Part shown: positions 1 through 7,481 of the stretch, piece after piece
Numbering within the stretch: position 1 is the first letter of the stretch
Layout: each line of letters begins with the position of its first letter
Origin: JBHJGP01 sp050331695
Lineage (GTDB): Bacteria; Pseudomonadota; Alphaproteobacteria; Geminicoccales; Geminicoccaceae
Length of the DNA stretch: 35,941 nucleotides
Assembly (NCBI GenBank): GCA_050331695.1
Contig: JBHJGP010000038.1
Location: 1 to 35,941, forward strand
Direction of reading: 5' to 3'
Notes under the pieces: model-generated
Seen by the model: the letters and a program-made list of their open reading frames with translations, nothing else
Databases searched by the model: none
Told to the model about the DNA's origin: nothing
Made by a program: the position numbers and the translations under genes

Positions 1-915
1 CGCCTTGTCGGCTTCAGCCATCTCGTAGGCCGGCAGCCTTTCGACGGCCTCGACATTGGCGGCATAGGGCCAGTCGACGGCGTACAGCACCCGGTCCGCG
101 CCCATCGCATCTACCGTGCATTCGAGTGCCCGATCTGAGAAAAAGCCGCTTGTCGTCACCCAGACTTGCCGCCGGAAGACCTCGGCGAAGTTCGCCGGCG
201 TACTGCCCGGGCGCGCCAGCGAAGCGTCGATCCGGTCCAGCCAGAACGGCAGCGCCTCGCCCATGTGGCCGAGCAGGATTCTCAGATCCGGATGCCGCTC
301 GAACACGCCCGAGAGGACGAGCCGGATCGCCTGCGTCCCCGCCTCGACCCCGAACCCCCACGCGGCGCGGATGAACATCGGGTGGCTCTCGTCATAGGGC
401 GCATAGTAGCGGGCGGTCACCTCGCGATCGGGCAAGGCCGGGTGCAGGTAGACCGGCACGCCGAGTGCCGCGGCGCGGGCGTAGAGCGGCTCGAACGTCT
501 CACCGTCGGCGAAGGCACCTCGCGTCAGACCATGGATCATGGCGCCCTTGAGGCCGAGCTCCCCAACGGCTCGGGCCAGTTCGTCGGCCATCGCCTCGGG
601 TACCGTCGAGGGCACCATGGCGAAGCCCTGGAACCGGTCCGGTGCCTCACGGACAACTGCAGCCAAGGCGTCGTTCACCGCCCGGCAGGCCTCGATCGCG
701 ACCTCCGGGCTCAGCCGTTGGCTCCCGGGCGACTGGTGCGACAGAATCTGACCATCGATCCCTGCGGCGTCCATCTCCTGGACGCGGAGACCCGCCATGT
801 CGAAAAGCCGCTCCCTGATCCGGTCCGGCTGATGCCGCGCGCCTGGCGGGAAATGCGTGACGAGCGTGTCGTGCATAAAGTGCTCCTCGACCGCGACGAT
901 CCTCCTATCGGGCAC
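1..915 (-). CDS. Amidohydrolase/decarboxylase of the ACMSD (amidohydrolase 2) family, C-terminus cut by window edge
   Basis: The reading frame is open from the GTG at 915 to the left edge: 305 codons and no stop, so the C-terminus is missing. The start follows a good Shine-Dalgarno (AGGGGAG, beginning at the last bases of the upstream lacI gene). Near the N-terminus it reads VAVEEHF, the E-x-H metal motif form seen in resorcylate and dihydroxybenzoate decarboxylases. Further on are YLHPALP (metal His), GHMGEALPFW (catalytic-type His) and AVDWPY (metal Asp), in the usual order for this TIM-barrel family. Known members decarboxylate or hydrolyse aromatic or unsaturated acids using a divalent metal. 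It is the second gene of a lacI-amidohydrolase operon, divergent from a Mo-hydroxylase and C-C hydrolase operon, so a role in the same aromatic or heterocyclic pathway is inferred. The substrate cannot be read from the sequence. Confidence 0.88.
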   Translation of the reverse strand, partial: MPDRRIVAVEEHFMHDTLVTHFPPGARHQPDRIRERLFDMAGLRVQEMDAAGIDGQILSHQSPGSQRLSPEVAIEACRAVNDALAAVVREAPDRFQGFAMVPSTVPEAMADELARAVGELGLKGAMIHGLTRGAFADGETFEPLYARAAALGVPVYLHPALPDREVTARYYAPYDESHPMFIRAAWGFGVEAGTQAIRLVLSGVFERHPDLRILLGHMGEALPFWLDRIDASLARPGSTPANFAEVFRRQVWVTTSGFFSDRALECTVDAMGADRVLYAVDWPYAANVEAVERLPAYEMAEADKA

Positions 916-928
916 GGCGGGGGCTCCC

Positions 929-1972
929 CTATCCCAGTTTCAAGGCCAGGTCGGTCCTTGGCGCCGCGACGCTGTCGCGCCGGATCAAATCGACCGGCAG
1001 GACGGTGGTCAACGGTATCTGCGCCTCGGGCTCGGTCATCAGCGTGACCAGTATCTCGGCGGCGACGCGGCCGACCTCATACTTCAGGATTCGAATTGTC
1101 GTTAGACCCGGCGAGATGCGGTGCAGCAGCGGAATGTCGTTGAAGCCGGTGACCGAAACGTCTTCCGGACAGCGGAGGCCATGTTCCCGAAGCGCGTCGA
1201 TCGCACCGAGCGCCAAGCGGTCGTTCGCGCAGAGAAACGCGGTGTAGCTGCCTTCGCTCTCGATCAGCTTGGTGGCGGCGCGGTGGCCTTCGTCCTCGTG
1301 GTAGCCCATCGTCGGCGCGATGGCGCCTTCGCCAAGTGGAAGGTCCAGGGCGCTTGCCGTCTCCTTGAAGGCGCGGCGCCGGGCGGCCCCCGTCGAAAGC
1401 GCCTCAGGTCCCGCAATATGCGCAATCCGCCGGTGCCCCACGCTATGGAGATAGGTCAGCATCTCGGCGATCCCGGCTGTGTCATCGCTGATGATTGCGG
1501 GGATCTGACTGGCGTCCGTTCGGCGGTTCGCGGTTACGATCGGCAAGCCGTCGGGCAGACTGTCGCCCCTGAGATCGGCCCGGCTCGGCGCTGCATCGAT
1601 GATGCCGTCAACGCCATGATCGAGAAGCGTCCGCATGAGCCGCAACTCACGGTCGCCGTCATTGTCGGTATTGACCAGGATCGAGGCGTATCCGGCGGGC
1701 TCGAGCACGCTTTCGATCCCTCGCACCATCGGTGGAAAGAGCGTGTTGGTGATGTCGGGCAGCATTATGCCCACCGTCATCGTTCGCCTTGTGCGCAGGC
1801 CCGTCGCCAGACGGTTCGGACGATAGCCCATACGTTCGGCGGCAGCCGCGACCCGCTCGACGACCTCGGCCGAGATGGAGCGTCGCGCGGTCGGATCGAG
1901 GGCGCGGGAAACCGTCGAGACATGGACGCCGGTCTCGCGCGCGACGTCTTTCAATGTAACGCTGTTCACCAT
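929..1972 (-). CDS. LacI-family transcriptional regulator
   Basis: This is a 347-residue protein of the normal LacI/GalR layout. The N-terminal helix-turn-helix at about residues 5-25 reads LKDVARETGVHVSTVSRAL, followed by the hinge helix (RPNRLATGLR) and a periplasmic-binding-protein-like effector domain (GIMLPDITNTLFPPMVRGIE and onwards). The ATG at 1972 places the HTH at the expected distance from the N-terminus. It lies 13 bases upstream of the amidohydrolase GTG, so the two are probably co-transcribed. It is divergent from the hydrolase and Mo-hydroxylase genes, and two LacI-type palindromes sit in the divergent region, so it probably represses both arms and itself. The inducer is unknown, presumably the pathway substrate or an intermediate. 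Confidence 0.93.
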   Translation of the reverse strand: MVNSVTLKDVARETGVHVSTVSRALDPTARRSISAEVVERVAAAAERMGYRPNRLATGLRTRRTMTVGIMLPDITNTLFPPMVRGIESVLEPAGYASILVNTDNDGDRELRLMRTLLDHGVDGIIDAAPSRADLRGDSLPDGLPIVTANRRTDASQIPAIISDDTAGIAEMLTYLHSVGHRRIAHIAGPEALSTGAARRRAFKETASALDLPLGEGAIAPTMGYHEDEGHRAATKLIESEGSYTAFLCANDRLALGAIDALREHGLRCPEDVSVTGFNDIPLLHRISPGLTTIRILKYEVGRVAAEILVTLMTEPEAQIPLTTVLPVDLIRRDSVAAPRTDLALKLG

Positions 1973-2021
1973 GCGGCCGATCCCGTTGCTTGCCCGCCGG
2001 CATAGTCAGAGGGCTAGCTTG

Positions 2022-2037
2022 GCGCAATCGTATGCGC
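2022..2037. promoter_or_regulatory. Candidate LacI operator O1
   Basis: The sequence GCGCAATCGTATGCGC is a near-perfect inverted repeat with the central CG step typical of LacI/GalR operators; only one symmetric pair of positions is mismatched. It lies about 50 bases upstream of the lacI start codon. It shares the GCAATCG half-site with the palindrome at 2078-2089. Binding by the adjacent LacI protein is inferred. Confidence 0.6.
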
Positions 2038-2077
2038 AACATCGTTGACGCCCGGCGGGCTGAGGCGTAGCGTTTTT

Positions 2078-2089
2078 GCAATCGATTGC
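2078..2089. promoter_or_regulatory. Candidate LacI operator O2
   Basis: GCAATCGATTGC is a perfect 12-base palindrome centred on CG. It uses the same half-site as O1, and its centre is 54 bases away, about five helical turns, which suits looping or cooperative repression. It lies 16 bases upstream of the first ATG of the rightward transcript, where it would block a rightward promoter. Confidence 0.65.
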
Positions 2090-2105
2090 GCCAGCGCGTT
2101 CCGGA

Positions 2106-2228
2106 ATGACAAGAAGACGGATGATTGCGAAGATCGGCTGGGTCGGCGCGGGCCGCACTGTCACGGCCCGAGGGGCGGTGCCGATGGTCCGCGGCTCCAT
2201 CCCCGCTCGCTTGAAGGCGCGCCCATGA
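2106..2228 (+). CDS. 40-residue ORF translationally coupled to the hydrolase; possible dehydrogenase remnant
   Basis: This short frame starts at the ATG at 2106 (or an in-frame ATG at 2121 preceded by AAGAAGACGG) and ends in an ATGA overlap with the hydrolase start. Its residues 6-17, MIAKIGWVGAGR, look like the N-terminal Rossmann strand and glycine loop of 3-hydroxyisobutyrate dehydrogenase-like proteins. The rest (TVTARGAVP and onwards) does not continue that fold. It could be a remnant of a deleted first gene of the operon, a coupling leader peptide, or chance. It is the first ORF after operator O2. I do not assign a function. Confidence 0.35.
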   Translation: MTRRRMIAKIGWVGAGRTVTARGAVPMVRGSIPARLKARP

Positions 2229-3283
2229 GTGAAAAGGACCGGCGTATCATCTCGGCCGCCGCGCATTGGGCGCACCGAATGGTCACCAACGGCGTACCGC
2301 TCGCCGATTTCCAGGATGTGACCGGCGCGATCTCGACCTGGGACGAATGGCTGCCCGCCTGGGTCCGGAAGGGCGAGATGCACGAGGCGCTGGCCGGCGC
2401 CGCCAACACCCGGCGTTCCGCTTCCGAGCACCTGGTGACGGCAGCCGTCTGCTACCACTTTGCCAAGTTTCTCGCGGTCCACGACATGCCCGCGATGAAG
2501 GAGACGCACGGCAAAGCGGTCGCGGCACTTCGGGAGGCACTTCCCGCCATGGAGCCGCCCGGCGAGCGCGTGGCGATCGCCTGTAGCGGCACCACCCTGT
2601 TCGGCACGCTTCGCAAACCACCTGGCCTGGATCGGCCACCGGTCGTCGTCATGTGCATGGGCCTCGATTCCGCGAAGGAGGAGATGGGCACGAACGAGGC
2701 GCACTTTCTCGCTCGAGGCATGGCGACCCTCGCCTTCGACGGACCGGGGCAGGGCGAAGCCGAGTATGAGCTCTCGATCGAACCTGAATACGAAAAACCC
2801 GTCGCCGCCGTGATCGACTGGATCGAGGCGCGCGACGACCTCGACGGCGGGCGGATCGGCCTTTGGGGCGTGAGCCTCGGCGGCTACTACGCACCTCGCG
2901 CCGCCGCTTTCGAGCCGCGTGTCCGCGCCTGCATCTCGCTGACCGGCCCCTTTGATTTCGCCGAAGCCTTCGACACCGCGCCGCCGCTGACCCGCGCGGC
3001 CTTCACCGCGCGCAGCCGCAGCGCGAGCGAGGAGAAAGCGCGCGAGGTGGCCAGGCGCATGAGCCTTAAGGGCGTGGCGGAACGGATCCGCTGCCCGCTT
3101 TACGTGGTTGGCGGGCGGCTCGATCGCGTGCTGCCACCGGATCATGCCGAGCGCCTCGCTGCCGCTGCGTCCGGAGAGGTGGTGCTCAACATGGTGGAAG
3201 ACGGCACCCATGTCGTGAACAACCGCCCCTATAAGTACCGGCCCCAGTCCGCCGACTGGATGGCCGCAAGATTGGGTGCCTGA
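2225..3283 (+). CDS. Alpha/beta hydrolase resembling 2,6-dihydroxypseudooxynicotine hydrolase (C-C bond hydrolase)
   Basis: The protein has 352 residues from the ATG at 2225; an AAGG-type ribosome site lies just upstream, and the longer in-frame extension runs back through the operator from a TTG, so it was rejected. A helical N-terminal cap domain (about residues 1-110) precedes an alpha/beta-hydrolase core. Visible catalytic elements are the nucleophile Ser217 in GVSLGG, Asp300 in GGRLDR and His329 in DGTHVVNN. From memory, these match the triad positions of the Arthrobacter nicotine-pathway enzyme, which cleaves a C-C bond beside a ketone. That enzyme has a glutamate near 148, where this protein has Asp148 (GLDSAKEE). 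It is followed after 46 bases by the [2Fe-2S] subunit of a Mo-hydroxylase, the same pairing of enzyme types as in nicotine degradation. The substrate is inferred only as an aromatic or heterocyclic ketone-like compound. Confidence 0.82.
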   Translation: MSEKDRRIISAAAHWAHRMVTNGVPLADFQDVTGAISTWDEWLPAWVRKGEMHEALAGAANTRRSASEHLVTAAVCYHFAKFLAVHDMPAMKETHGKAVAALREALPAMEPPGERVAIACSGTTLFGTLRKPPGLDRPPVVVMCMGLDSAKEEMGTNEAHFLARGMATLAFDGPGQGEAEYELSIEPEYEKPVAAVIDWIEARDDLDGGRIGLWGVSLGGYYAPRAAAFEPRVRACISLTGPFDFAEAFDTAPPLTRAAFTARSRSASEEKAREVARRMSLKGVAERIRCPLYVVGGRLDRVLPPDHAERLAAAASGEVVLNMVEDGTHVVNNRPYKYRPQSADWMAARLGA

Positions 3284-3329
3284 GGGCGATGTTCGCTCTC
3301 CTCGAGACGCAAGACAACTGGGCTAGCCG

Positions 3330-3794
3330 GTGAGCGTTTCGGTTACCATCAACGGGACCTTGCGGACGCTGAGGGAGGGGCGGACCTTGCTCCATGCCCT
3401 GCGCGAGGATCTCGGGCTCCGCGGAACGCGGTTCGGCTGCGGCGAGGAGAGCTGCGGCGCCTGTTTGGTCATCGTCGATGGCGCTGCGCGGCCCTCCTGC
3501 ACGGCGGATGTCGGCGAACTCGAGGGGGCGGTTGTCGAAACCGTCGAAGCGCTCGGGCCGGCCGAGGCACCCTCGCATCCGCTGGCGCGGGCGGTGCTCG
3601 AGCTACAGGCCGCCCAATGCGGCTATTGCCTGCCGGGCATCCTGATGGCTGCGAAGGCGCTCCTCGACCAGGACCCGTGCCCCGATGAGGCCACCATTAG
3701 GGCGGCGCTGGACGGCAATCTCTGCCGATGCGGTGCGCACTTGCGTATCCTCGCCGCCATTCGCCGCGCGGCCGAGGAGATGGCCGCGCCATGA
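3330..3794 (+). CDS. [2Fe-2S] subunit of a xanthine-dehydrogenase-family molybdenum hydroxylase
   Basis: This 154-residue protein starts at the GTG at 3330, giving the standard N-terminus VSVTINGT. The plant-type ferredoxin cluster has Cys37, Cys42, Cys45 and Cys57 (CGEESCGAC...C). The C-terminal helical domain carries the second cluster with Cys97 and Cys100 (CGYC) and Cys132 and Cys134 (CRC). It passes electrons from the molybdenum site of the next gene product. The stop codon overlaps the ATG of that gene (ATGA). Length and motif order are typical of IorA, NicA and CoxS-type small subunits. No FAD (CoxM-type) subunit is nearby, as in isoquinoline and nicotinate dehydrogenases, so the final electron acceptor is unknown. 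Confidence 0.93.
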   Translation: MSVSVTINGTLRTLREGRTLLHALREDLGLRGTRFGCGEESCGACLVIVDGAARPSCTADVGELEGAVVETVEALGPAEAPSHPLARAVLELQAAQCGYCLPGILMAAKALLDQDPCPDEATIRAALDGNLCRCGAHLRILAAIRRAAEEMAAP

Positions 3795-5860
3795 CGCCAC
3801 CACCGCCTACGCTGGAGACCGCGCCGCTCGTGAGCGACTGGATCGGCTTCGGTGCCGGCCGCAAGGTCGAGCTCCGGACCGGACGGGTCGAGCTGGGACA
3901 GGGCGCCGTCACCGCAATCCTGCAGATCGCGGCCGCCGAGCTCGGGCTCGACCCGCGCGACGTCACCATCGTCTCGGGCGATACGGAAAGGACGCCGGAC
4001 GAAGGGTTCACGGTTGGCTCGCTCTCGGTGTCGCAAGGCGGCGCGGCGATGGCCTGGGCCGCCTCGGCTGCGCGTCGCCTGGGTCTGGCCGAGGTCTCGC
4101 GGCGGATGAATGCGGCGGTGGAGGAGCTGAGCGTCGAGGATAGTGCCGTTCTTCTGTCCGGGAACTCCACCGGGCTCGATCTGCGTGACGTGGCCGCTGA
4201 TCTCGACTTCGATGTCGCCGTGGTCGAGCATGGCCAACCGGGCGCCATGCTTCCTCTTGGCGAAGAGCTGCCCCGCATCGACCTGCCCGCGCGCGTCCTC
4301 GGTGCGCCGTTCATCCACGATCGTGGCGGCGTTGACGCGCGGCCGGGCCGGGTGCTCCATCCGCCCGCGCGGGATGCCCGGCTCGTGGCCCTCGATCTCG
4401 ACGCGCTCGCCCGGCGCTCCGGCGTCCTTAAGGTCGTGCGAAACGGCGATGCGGTGGGAGTCGTGGGTGAGACGCAGGCCGTCGTCGACGGGGCGGTCGC
4501 CTGGGCGGAGACTGACGCGACCTGGCGGATACCGGAGCCGACGTTCGGCGAGCTGCGCGGCTACCTCAGGGCGCGCGCCTTTGAAATCGGAACGGTCGTG
4601 CACCAGATCGGCGATTCGGACACCGTGCGCGGGGAGACCGTCGAGCTCGTCGCCACACGCGGCTATCTCTCGCATGGCTCGATCGGTCCCTCGGCGGCGC
4701 TGGCGATCTGGCGGGACGGGCATCTGACGGTCGAAAGCCCCACGCAAGGTGTCTTCCCATTGCGGGGCGCGCTCGCGCGAGCCTTCGACCTCTCACCCGA
4801 GGCGATCACCGTGCGCCACCGGGCCGGCGCCGGATGCTACGGTCACAACGGTGCCGATGACGCGGCAGCTGACGCCGCCTTCCTCGCTCGCGCCGTGCCC
4901 GGAACGCCCGTCCGTGTCGTCTGGAGCCGCGCCGACGAGTTCCGCGGTGCCCCGCTCGGGCCCGCGATGGCAACCCGTGTGAGCCTGACTGTCTCGGAAG
5001 GACGCCTCGCCGCGGCGCGAATCGCCGTCGTGTCGCCGCCGCATTCGTACCGGCCGGGCACCGGAGGTGCGGCCTGCCTCTCGACGCCGGCGCGCTTCGA
5101 TCCGCCCGTGCCCTTTCCGCTCTCGCCCGACCTGCCCCCCGCCCGCGGCGGCGGTGCCGACCGGAACGCGACGCCTTCCTACGATATCCCGGCGATCCTC
5201 GTCGAGAAGACGCTGATCCACGACCTTCCCTATCGGACCTCGGCGATGCGCAGCCTTGGAGCGCACCTCAACATCTACGCTATCGAGCTGGCGGTGGATG
5301 CGGCTGCCCGGCAGGCGGGTGCGGACCCGGTCGCCTTCCGTCTCGAGCATTTGAGTGACCCGCGGGCGCGGGAAGTGATCCGGCGCGTGGCGGACGTGGG
5401 GCTGCCCGAGGCGTCAGAAACGGTCGCTTGGGGGCTCGGTTACGGACGCTACAAAAACTCTGCCGCCTATGCGGCTGTGGCAGTCGAAGTCGAGTTGGGC
5501 GAGCGGCTGCGGGTCCGCCGTGCCCGCGTTGCGCTTGATGCGGGTCGGATCGTCTCGAAGGACGGGACGCGAAACCAGGTCGAAGGCGGGCTTTTGCAGG
5601 CGATAAGCTGGACGCTTCTGGAAGAGATGCCGTTGGCCGGCGCGACGGGATGGAGCGACTATCCGATCTTGCGCTTCTCGGATGTTCCGGACGAGGTCGA
5701 GGTCGCGCTGATCGACCGGCCCGACGCCCCGTCACTCGGCTGCGCGGAGGCGCTGGCCGGACCTACGGCCGCCGCAATCGGCATCGCCGCCGGCAGGCTT
5801 TCCGGATCGCTCCTGGCCGATCTGCCGCTCACACCGGAGCGGATCACCGCGTCCTTGTGA
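3791..5860 (+). CDS. Molybdopterin-binding subunit of an aldehyde oxidase/isoquinoline oxidoreductase-type hydroxylase
   Basis: The protein has 689 residues from the ATG at 3791, which overlaps the stop of the [2Fe-2S] gene. The opening reads VELRTGRVELGQGAVTAILQ, and the segment near residue 80 (GFTVGSLSVSQGGAA) is typical of the IorB/nicotinate-dehydrogenase B branch, where the cofactor domain is permuted compared with xanthine dehydrogenase. Later it shows MRSLGAHLNIYAIE and the C-terminal active-site glutamate, Glu653, in GCAEALAGPTAAA. It is slightly shorter than many family members, and I see no fused cytochrome domain. Known relatives hydroxylate N-heterocycles or aldehydes with oxygen from water at a Mo-cytosine dinucleotide centre. 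Adjacent to a C-C hydrolase and a decarboxylase-type amidohydrolase, it is probably the ring-hydroxylating step. The substrate is unknown. Confidence 0.9.
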   Translation: MTPPPPTLETAPLVSDWIGFGAGRKVELRTGRVELGQGAVTAILQIAAAELGLDPRDVTIVSGDTERTPDEGFTVGSLSVSQGGAAMAWAASAARRLGLAEVSRRMNAAVEELSVEDSAVLLSGNSTGLDLRDVAADLDFDVAVVEHGQPGAMLPLGEELPRIDLPARVLGAPFIHDRGGVDARPGRVLHPPARDARLVALDLDALARRSGVLKVVRNGDAVGVVGETQAVVDGAVAWAETDATWRIPEPTFGELRGYLRARAFEIGTVVHQIGDSDTVRGETVELVATRGYLSHGSIGPSAALAIWRDGHLTVESPTQGVFPLRGALARAFDLSPEAITVRHRAGAGCYGHNGADDAAADAAFLARAVPGTPVRVVWSRADEFRGAPLGPAMATRVSLTVSEGRLAAARIAVVSPPHSYRPGTGGAACLSTPARFDPPVPFPLSPDLPPARGGGADRNATPSYDIPAILVEKTLIHDLPYRTSAMRSLGAHLNIYAIELAVDAAARQAGADPVAFRLEHLSDPRAREVIRRVADVGLPEASETVAWGLGYGRYKNSAAYAAVAVEVELGERLRVRRARVALDAGRIVSKDGTRNQVEGGLLQAISWTLLEEMPLAGATGWSDYPILRFSDVPDEVEVALIDRPDAPSLGCAEALAGPTAAAIGIAAGRLSGSLLADLPLTPERITASL

Positions 5861-5931
5861 CCGCCGCCCTCATCACCCGCATGTCGGCGACGGTTCTTTT
5901 GTTGATGTCCACCGCGATGTTCTCCATGCGA

Positions 5932-7119
5932 TCAGGCGGCCTTGAGCAGGCTCTTCAGATTTATGGACGGATCGGCGAGCCGGGCGGGCTCCAAAGGCGT
6001 CCCGCGCTCGATCAGTTTCTCGAAAAGACGAATGTCCTTGGCCACCGAATTGCCTGGGCCAATGCCGGCGGCAGCGGCCAGTCGGCCCGCCTCGTCGCAC
6101 TGGAAGATCAACTTTGTCTCGGTGGATGCAGCTCGCTCCCGTGTTTCCCAACCGGGCTTGAAAAGGCCCGCGACCTGTAGCGTCAGATCATATTGATCCG
6201 CCCAAAACCATGGCACGCTGGCGTACTCGGCGCTCTCGCCCAGCATCGCGCCGGCCGCGTGTGCACCCTGATCCTGCGCCGCCTTCCAACTCTCCAGGCG
6301 GACACGCTGTCCGCGCCAGGGGAAGTTACAGCAATCGCCGGCGGCAAATACAGTTGGGGCCGAGGTGCGAAAGGTTCGGTCGACGCGGATGCCGTTCTCC
6401 ACCTGGAGGCCGCCGGCCTCCGCCAGTATCGTATTCGGCACGGCGCCCACGCCCGCGATCACCACGTCGAAATCCAAGTCGGTGCCGTCGGTGAGCTTGA
6501 TTGTGTTGGCGTCCGCGGCGGCGTCCGCGGTCCCCGTCCGGACGTCGACGCCCTCGGCGGCGTGACGCGCATGGACGATCCTGGCAATCTGTTCCGGAAC
6601 GGCTCGGCCCAGAATGCGGGGTCCCGCTTCGATGACCGTAACCTCGGCGCCGGCCTGCCTCGCGGTCGCCGCCAGTTCCAGGCCGATGAACCCTCCACCG
6701 ATGATGCCGACCCGAGAACCGCTGCGGATCCGTTGCATGATGCGACCGGCATCGCCATCGGTCCGGAGGGTGAGGCAATCCTCCATCCCGGGGAACCGTC
6801 GGGCGCGCGCGCCGGTGGCGATCAACAGGTGATCGTAGCCAACGCTATCGCCGTCTTTCAGGCGCAGCCGTTTGCCGTCGATGTCGATCGCGTTGACCCG
6901 GGTCCCGAGCCGGAGATCGATGTCAGCCTCGGTATAAGCCTCTTCCTTACGGATCACCTTTGGCTCCGCCATCCACCCTTTGGAAAGGGGAGGCCGCTCG
7001 TAGGGCAGGGCGTTTTCTTCTCCGATCACCGTGACTGGGCCCGAAAAGCCATGCTTCCGCAGCGCGAACGCCGCCCGAACCCCGCATTCGCCAGCGCCGA
7101 TGATGACCATTCCCGCCAC
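5932..7119 (-). CDS. NADH:ferredoxin reductase (FAD), MocF-like
   Basis: The protein has 395 residues from a GTG at 7119; an ATG three codons later (7110) is also possible and has a purine-rich lead. It has the N-terminal FAD fold (GAGECG at residues 8-13), PYERPPLSKG near residue 40, the NAD-binding fold (GGGFIGLELAATARQAGAEV) and the second FAD motif (TVFAAGDCCNFP), followed by the C-terminal interface domain. This is the layout of reductases that feed Rieske ferredoxins in oxygenase systems (BphA4/RedA2 type). It is the last gene of the eight-gene operon, 44 bases after the Rieske ferredoxin, and should transfer electrons from NADH to it. It is convergent with the Mo-hydroxylase operon, with a 71-base gap in which I see no clear terminator. 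Confidence 0.92.
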   Translation of the reverse strand: MAGMVIIGAGECGVRAAFALRKHGFSGPVTVIGEENALPYERPPLSKGWMAEPKVIRKEEAYTEADIDLRLGTRVNAIDIDGKRLRLKDGDSVGYDHLLIATGARARRFPGMEDCLTLRTDGDAGRIMQRIRSGSRVGIIGGGFIGLELAATARQAGAEVTVIEAGPRILGRAVPEQIARIVHARHAAEGVDVRTGTADAAADANTIKLTDGTDLDFDVVIAGVGAVPNTILAEAGGLQVENGIRVDRTFRTSAPTVFAAGDCCNFPWRGQRVRLESWKAAQDQGAHAAGAMLGESAEYASVPWFWADQYDLTLQVAGLFKPGWETRERAASTETKLIFQCDEAGRLAAAAGIGPGNSVAKDIRLFEKLIERGTPLEPARLADPSINLKSLLKAA

Positions 7120-7163
7120 CGGTCAGTTGGGGAAGGCTTGGAGGGGGACGTGTGTCATCCGCG

Positions 7164-7472
7164 TTAGATCTCGATCAGAACCCGGCCATTCTCGACCTTG
7201 GTCGGGTAGGTGTTGAGATCCTCGCAGGCCGGCGGCGTTTCCACCTCGCCGGTACGCAAGTCGAACACGCTCGCATGTTTCGGGCACTCGACGGTGTATT
7301 CCATCACCAGCCCGTCGGCGAGATGCACCTCCTCATGGGTGCAGAGACCGTCTGTGCAGAAATATTCGTTCTCGGCACTCCGGTAGATCGCGAAGGTCCG
7401 CGACGCATGGTCGAAGCGAATAACACCTTCCTCTTCGATGTCGTCGGTCGAGCAGGCGTCGATCCAGGGCAT
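7164..7472 (-). CDS. Rieske-type [2Fe-2S] ferredoxin, MocE-like
   Basis: This is a 102-residue soluble protein. The two cluster-binding boxes are Cys44-x-His46 (CTHEEVHL) and Cys63-x2-His66 (CPKHASVFD). That is the bacterial Rieske ferredoxin pattern, and the spacing fits the MocE family. The ATG at 7472 has a GAAGGTG ribosome site. It sits between the isomerase (9-base gap) and the ferredoxin reductase, so the two electron-transfer genes are adjacent. It should shuttle single electrons from the reductase to an oxygenase. The only oxygenase in this operon is the membrane hydroxylase at its 5' end, which is therefore the inferred partner. Confidence 0.93.
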   Translation of the reverse strand: MPWIDACSTDDIEEEGVIRFDHASRTFAIYRSAENEYFCTDGLCTHEEVHLADGLVMEYTVECPKHASVFDLRTGEVETPPACEDLNTYPTKVENGRVLIEI

Positions 7473-7481
7473 GGGTCACCT

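Noticed and set aside
2006..3211. 401-codon minus-strand open frame opposite the C-C hydrolase
   Set aside because: Low-complexity Arg/Gly/His-rich translation, no motif, fully overlaps a gene with a complete catalytic triad.
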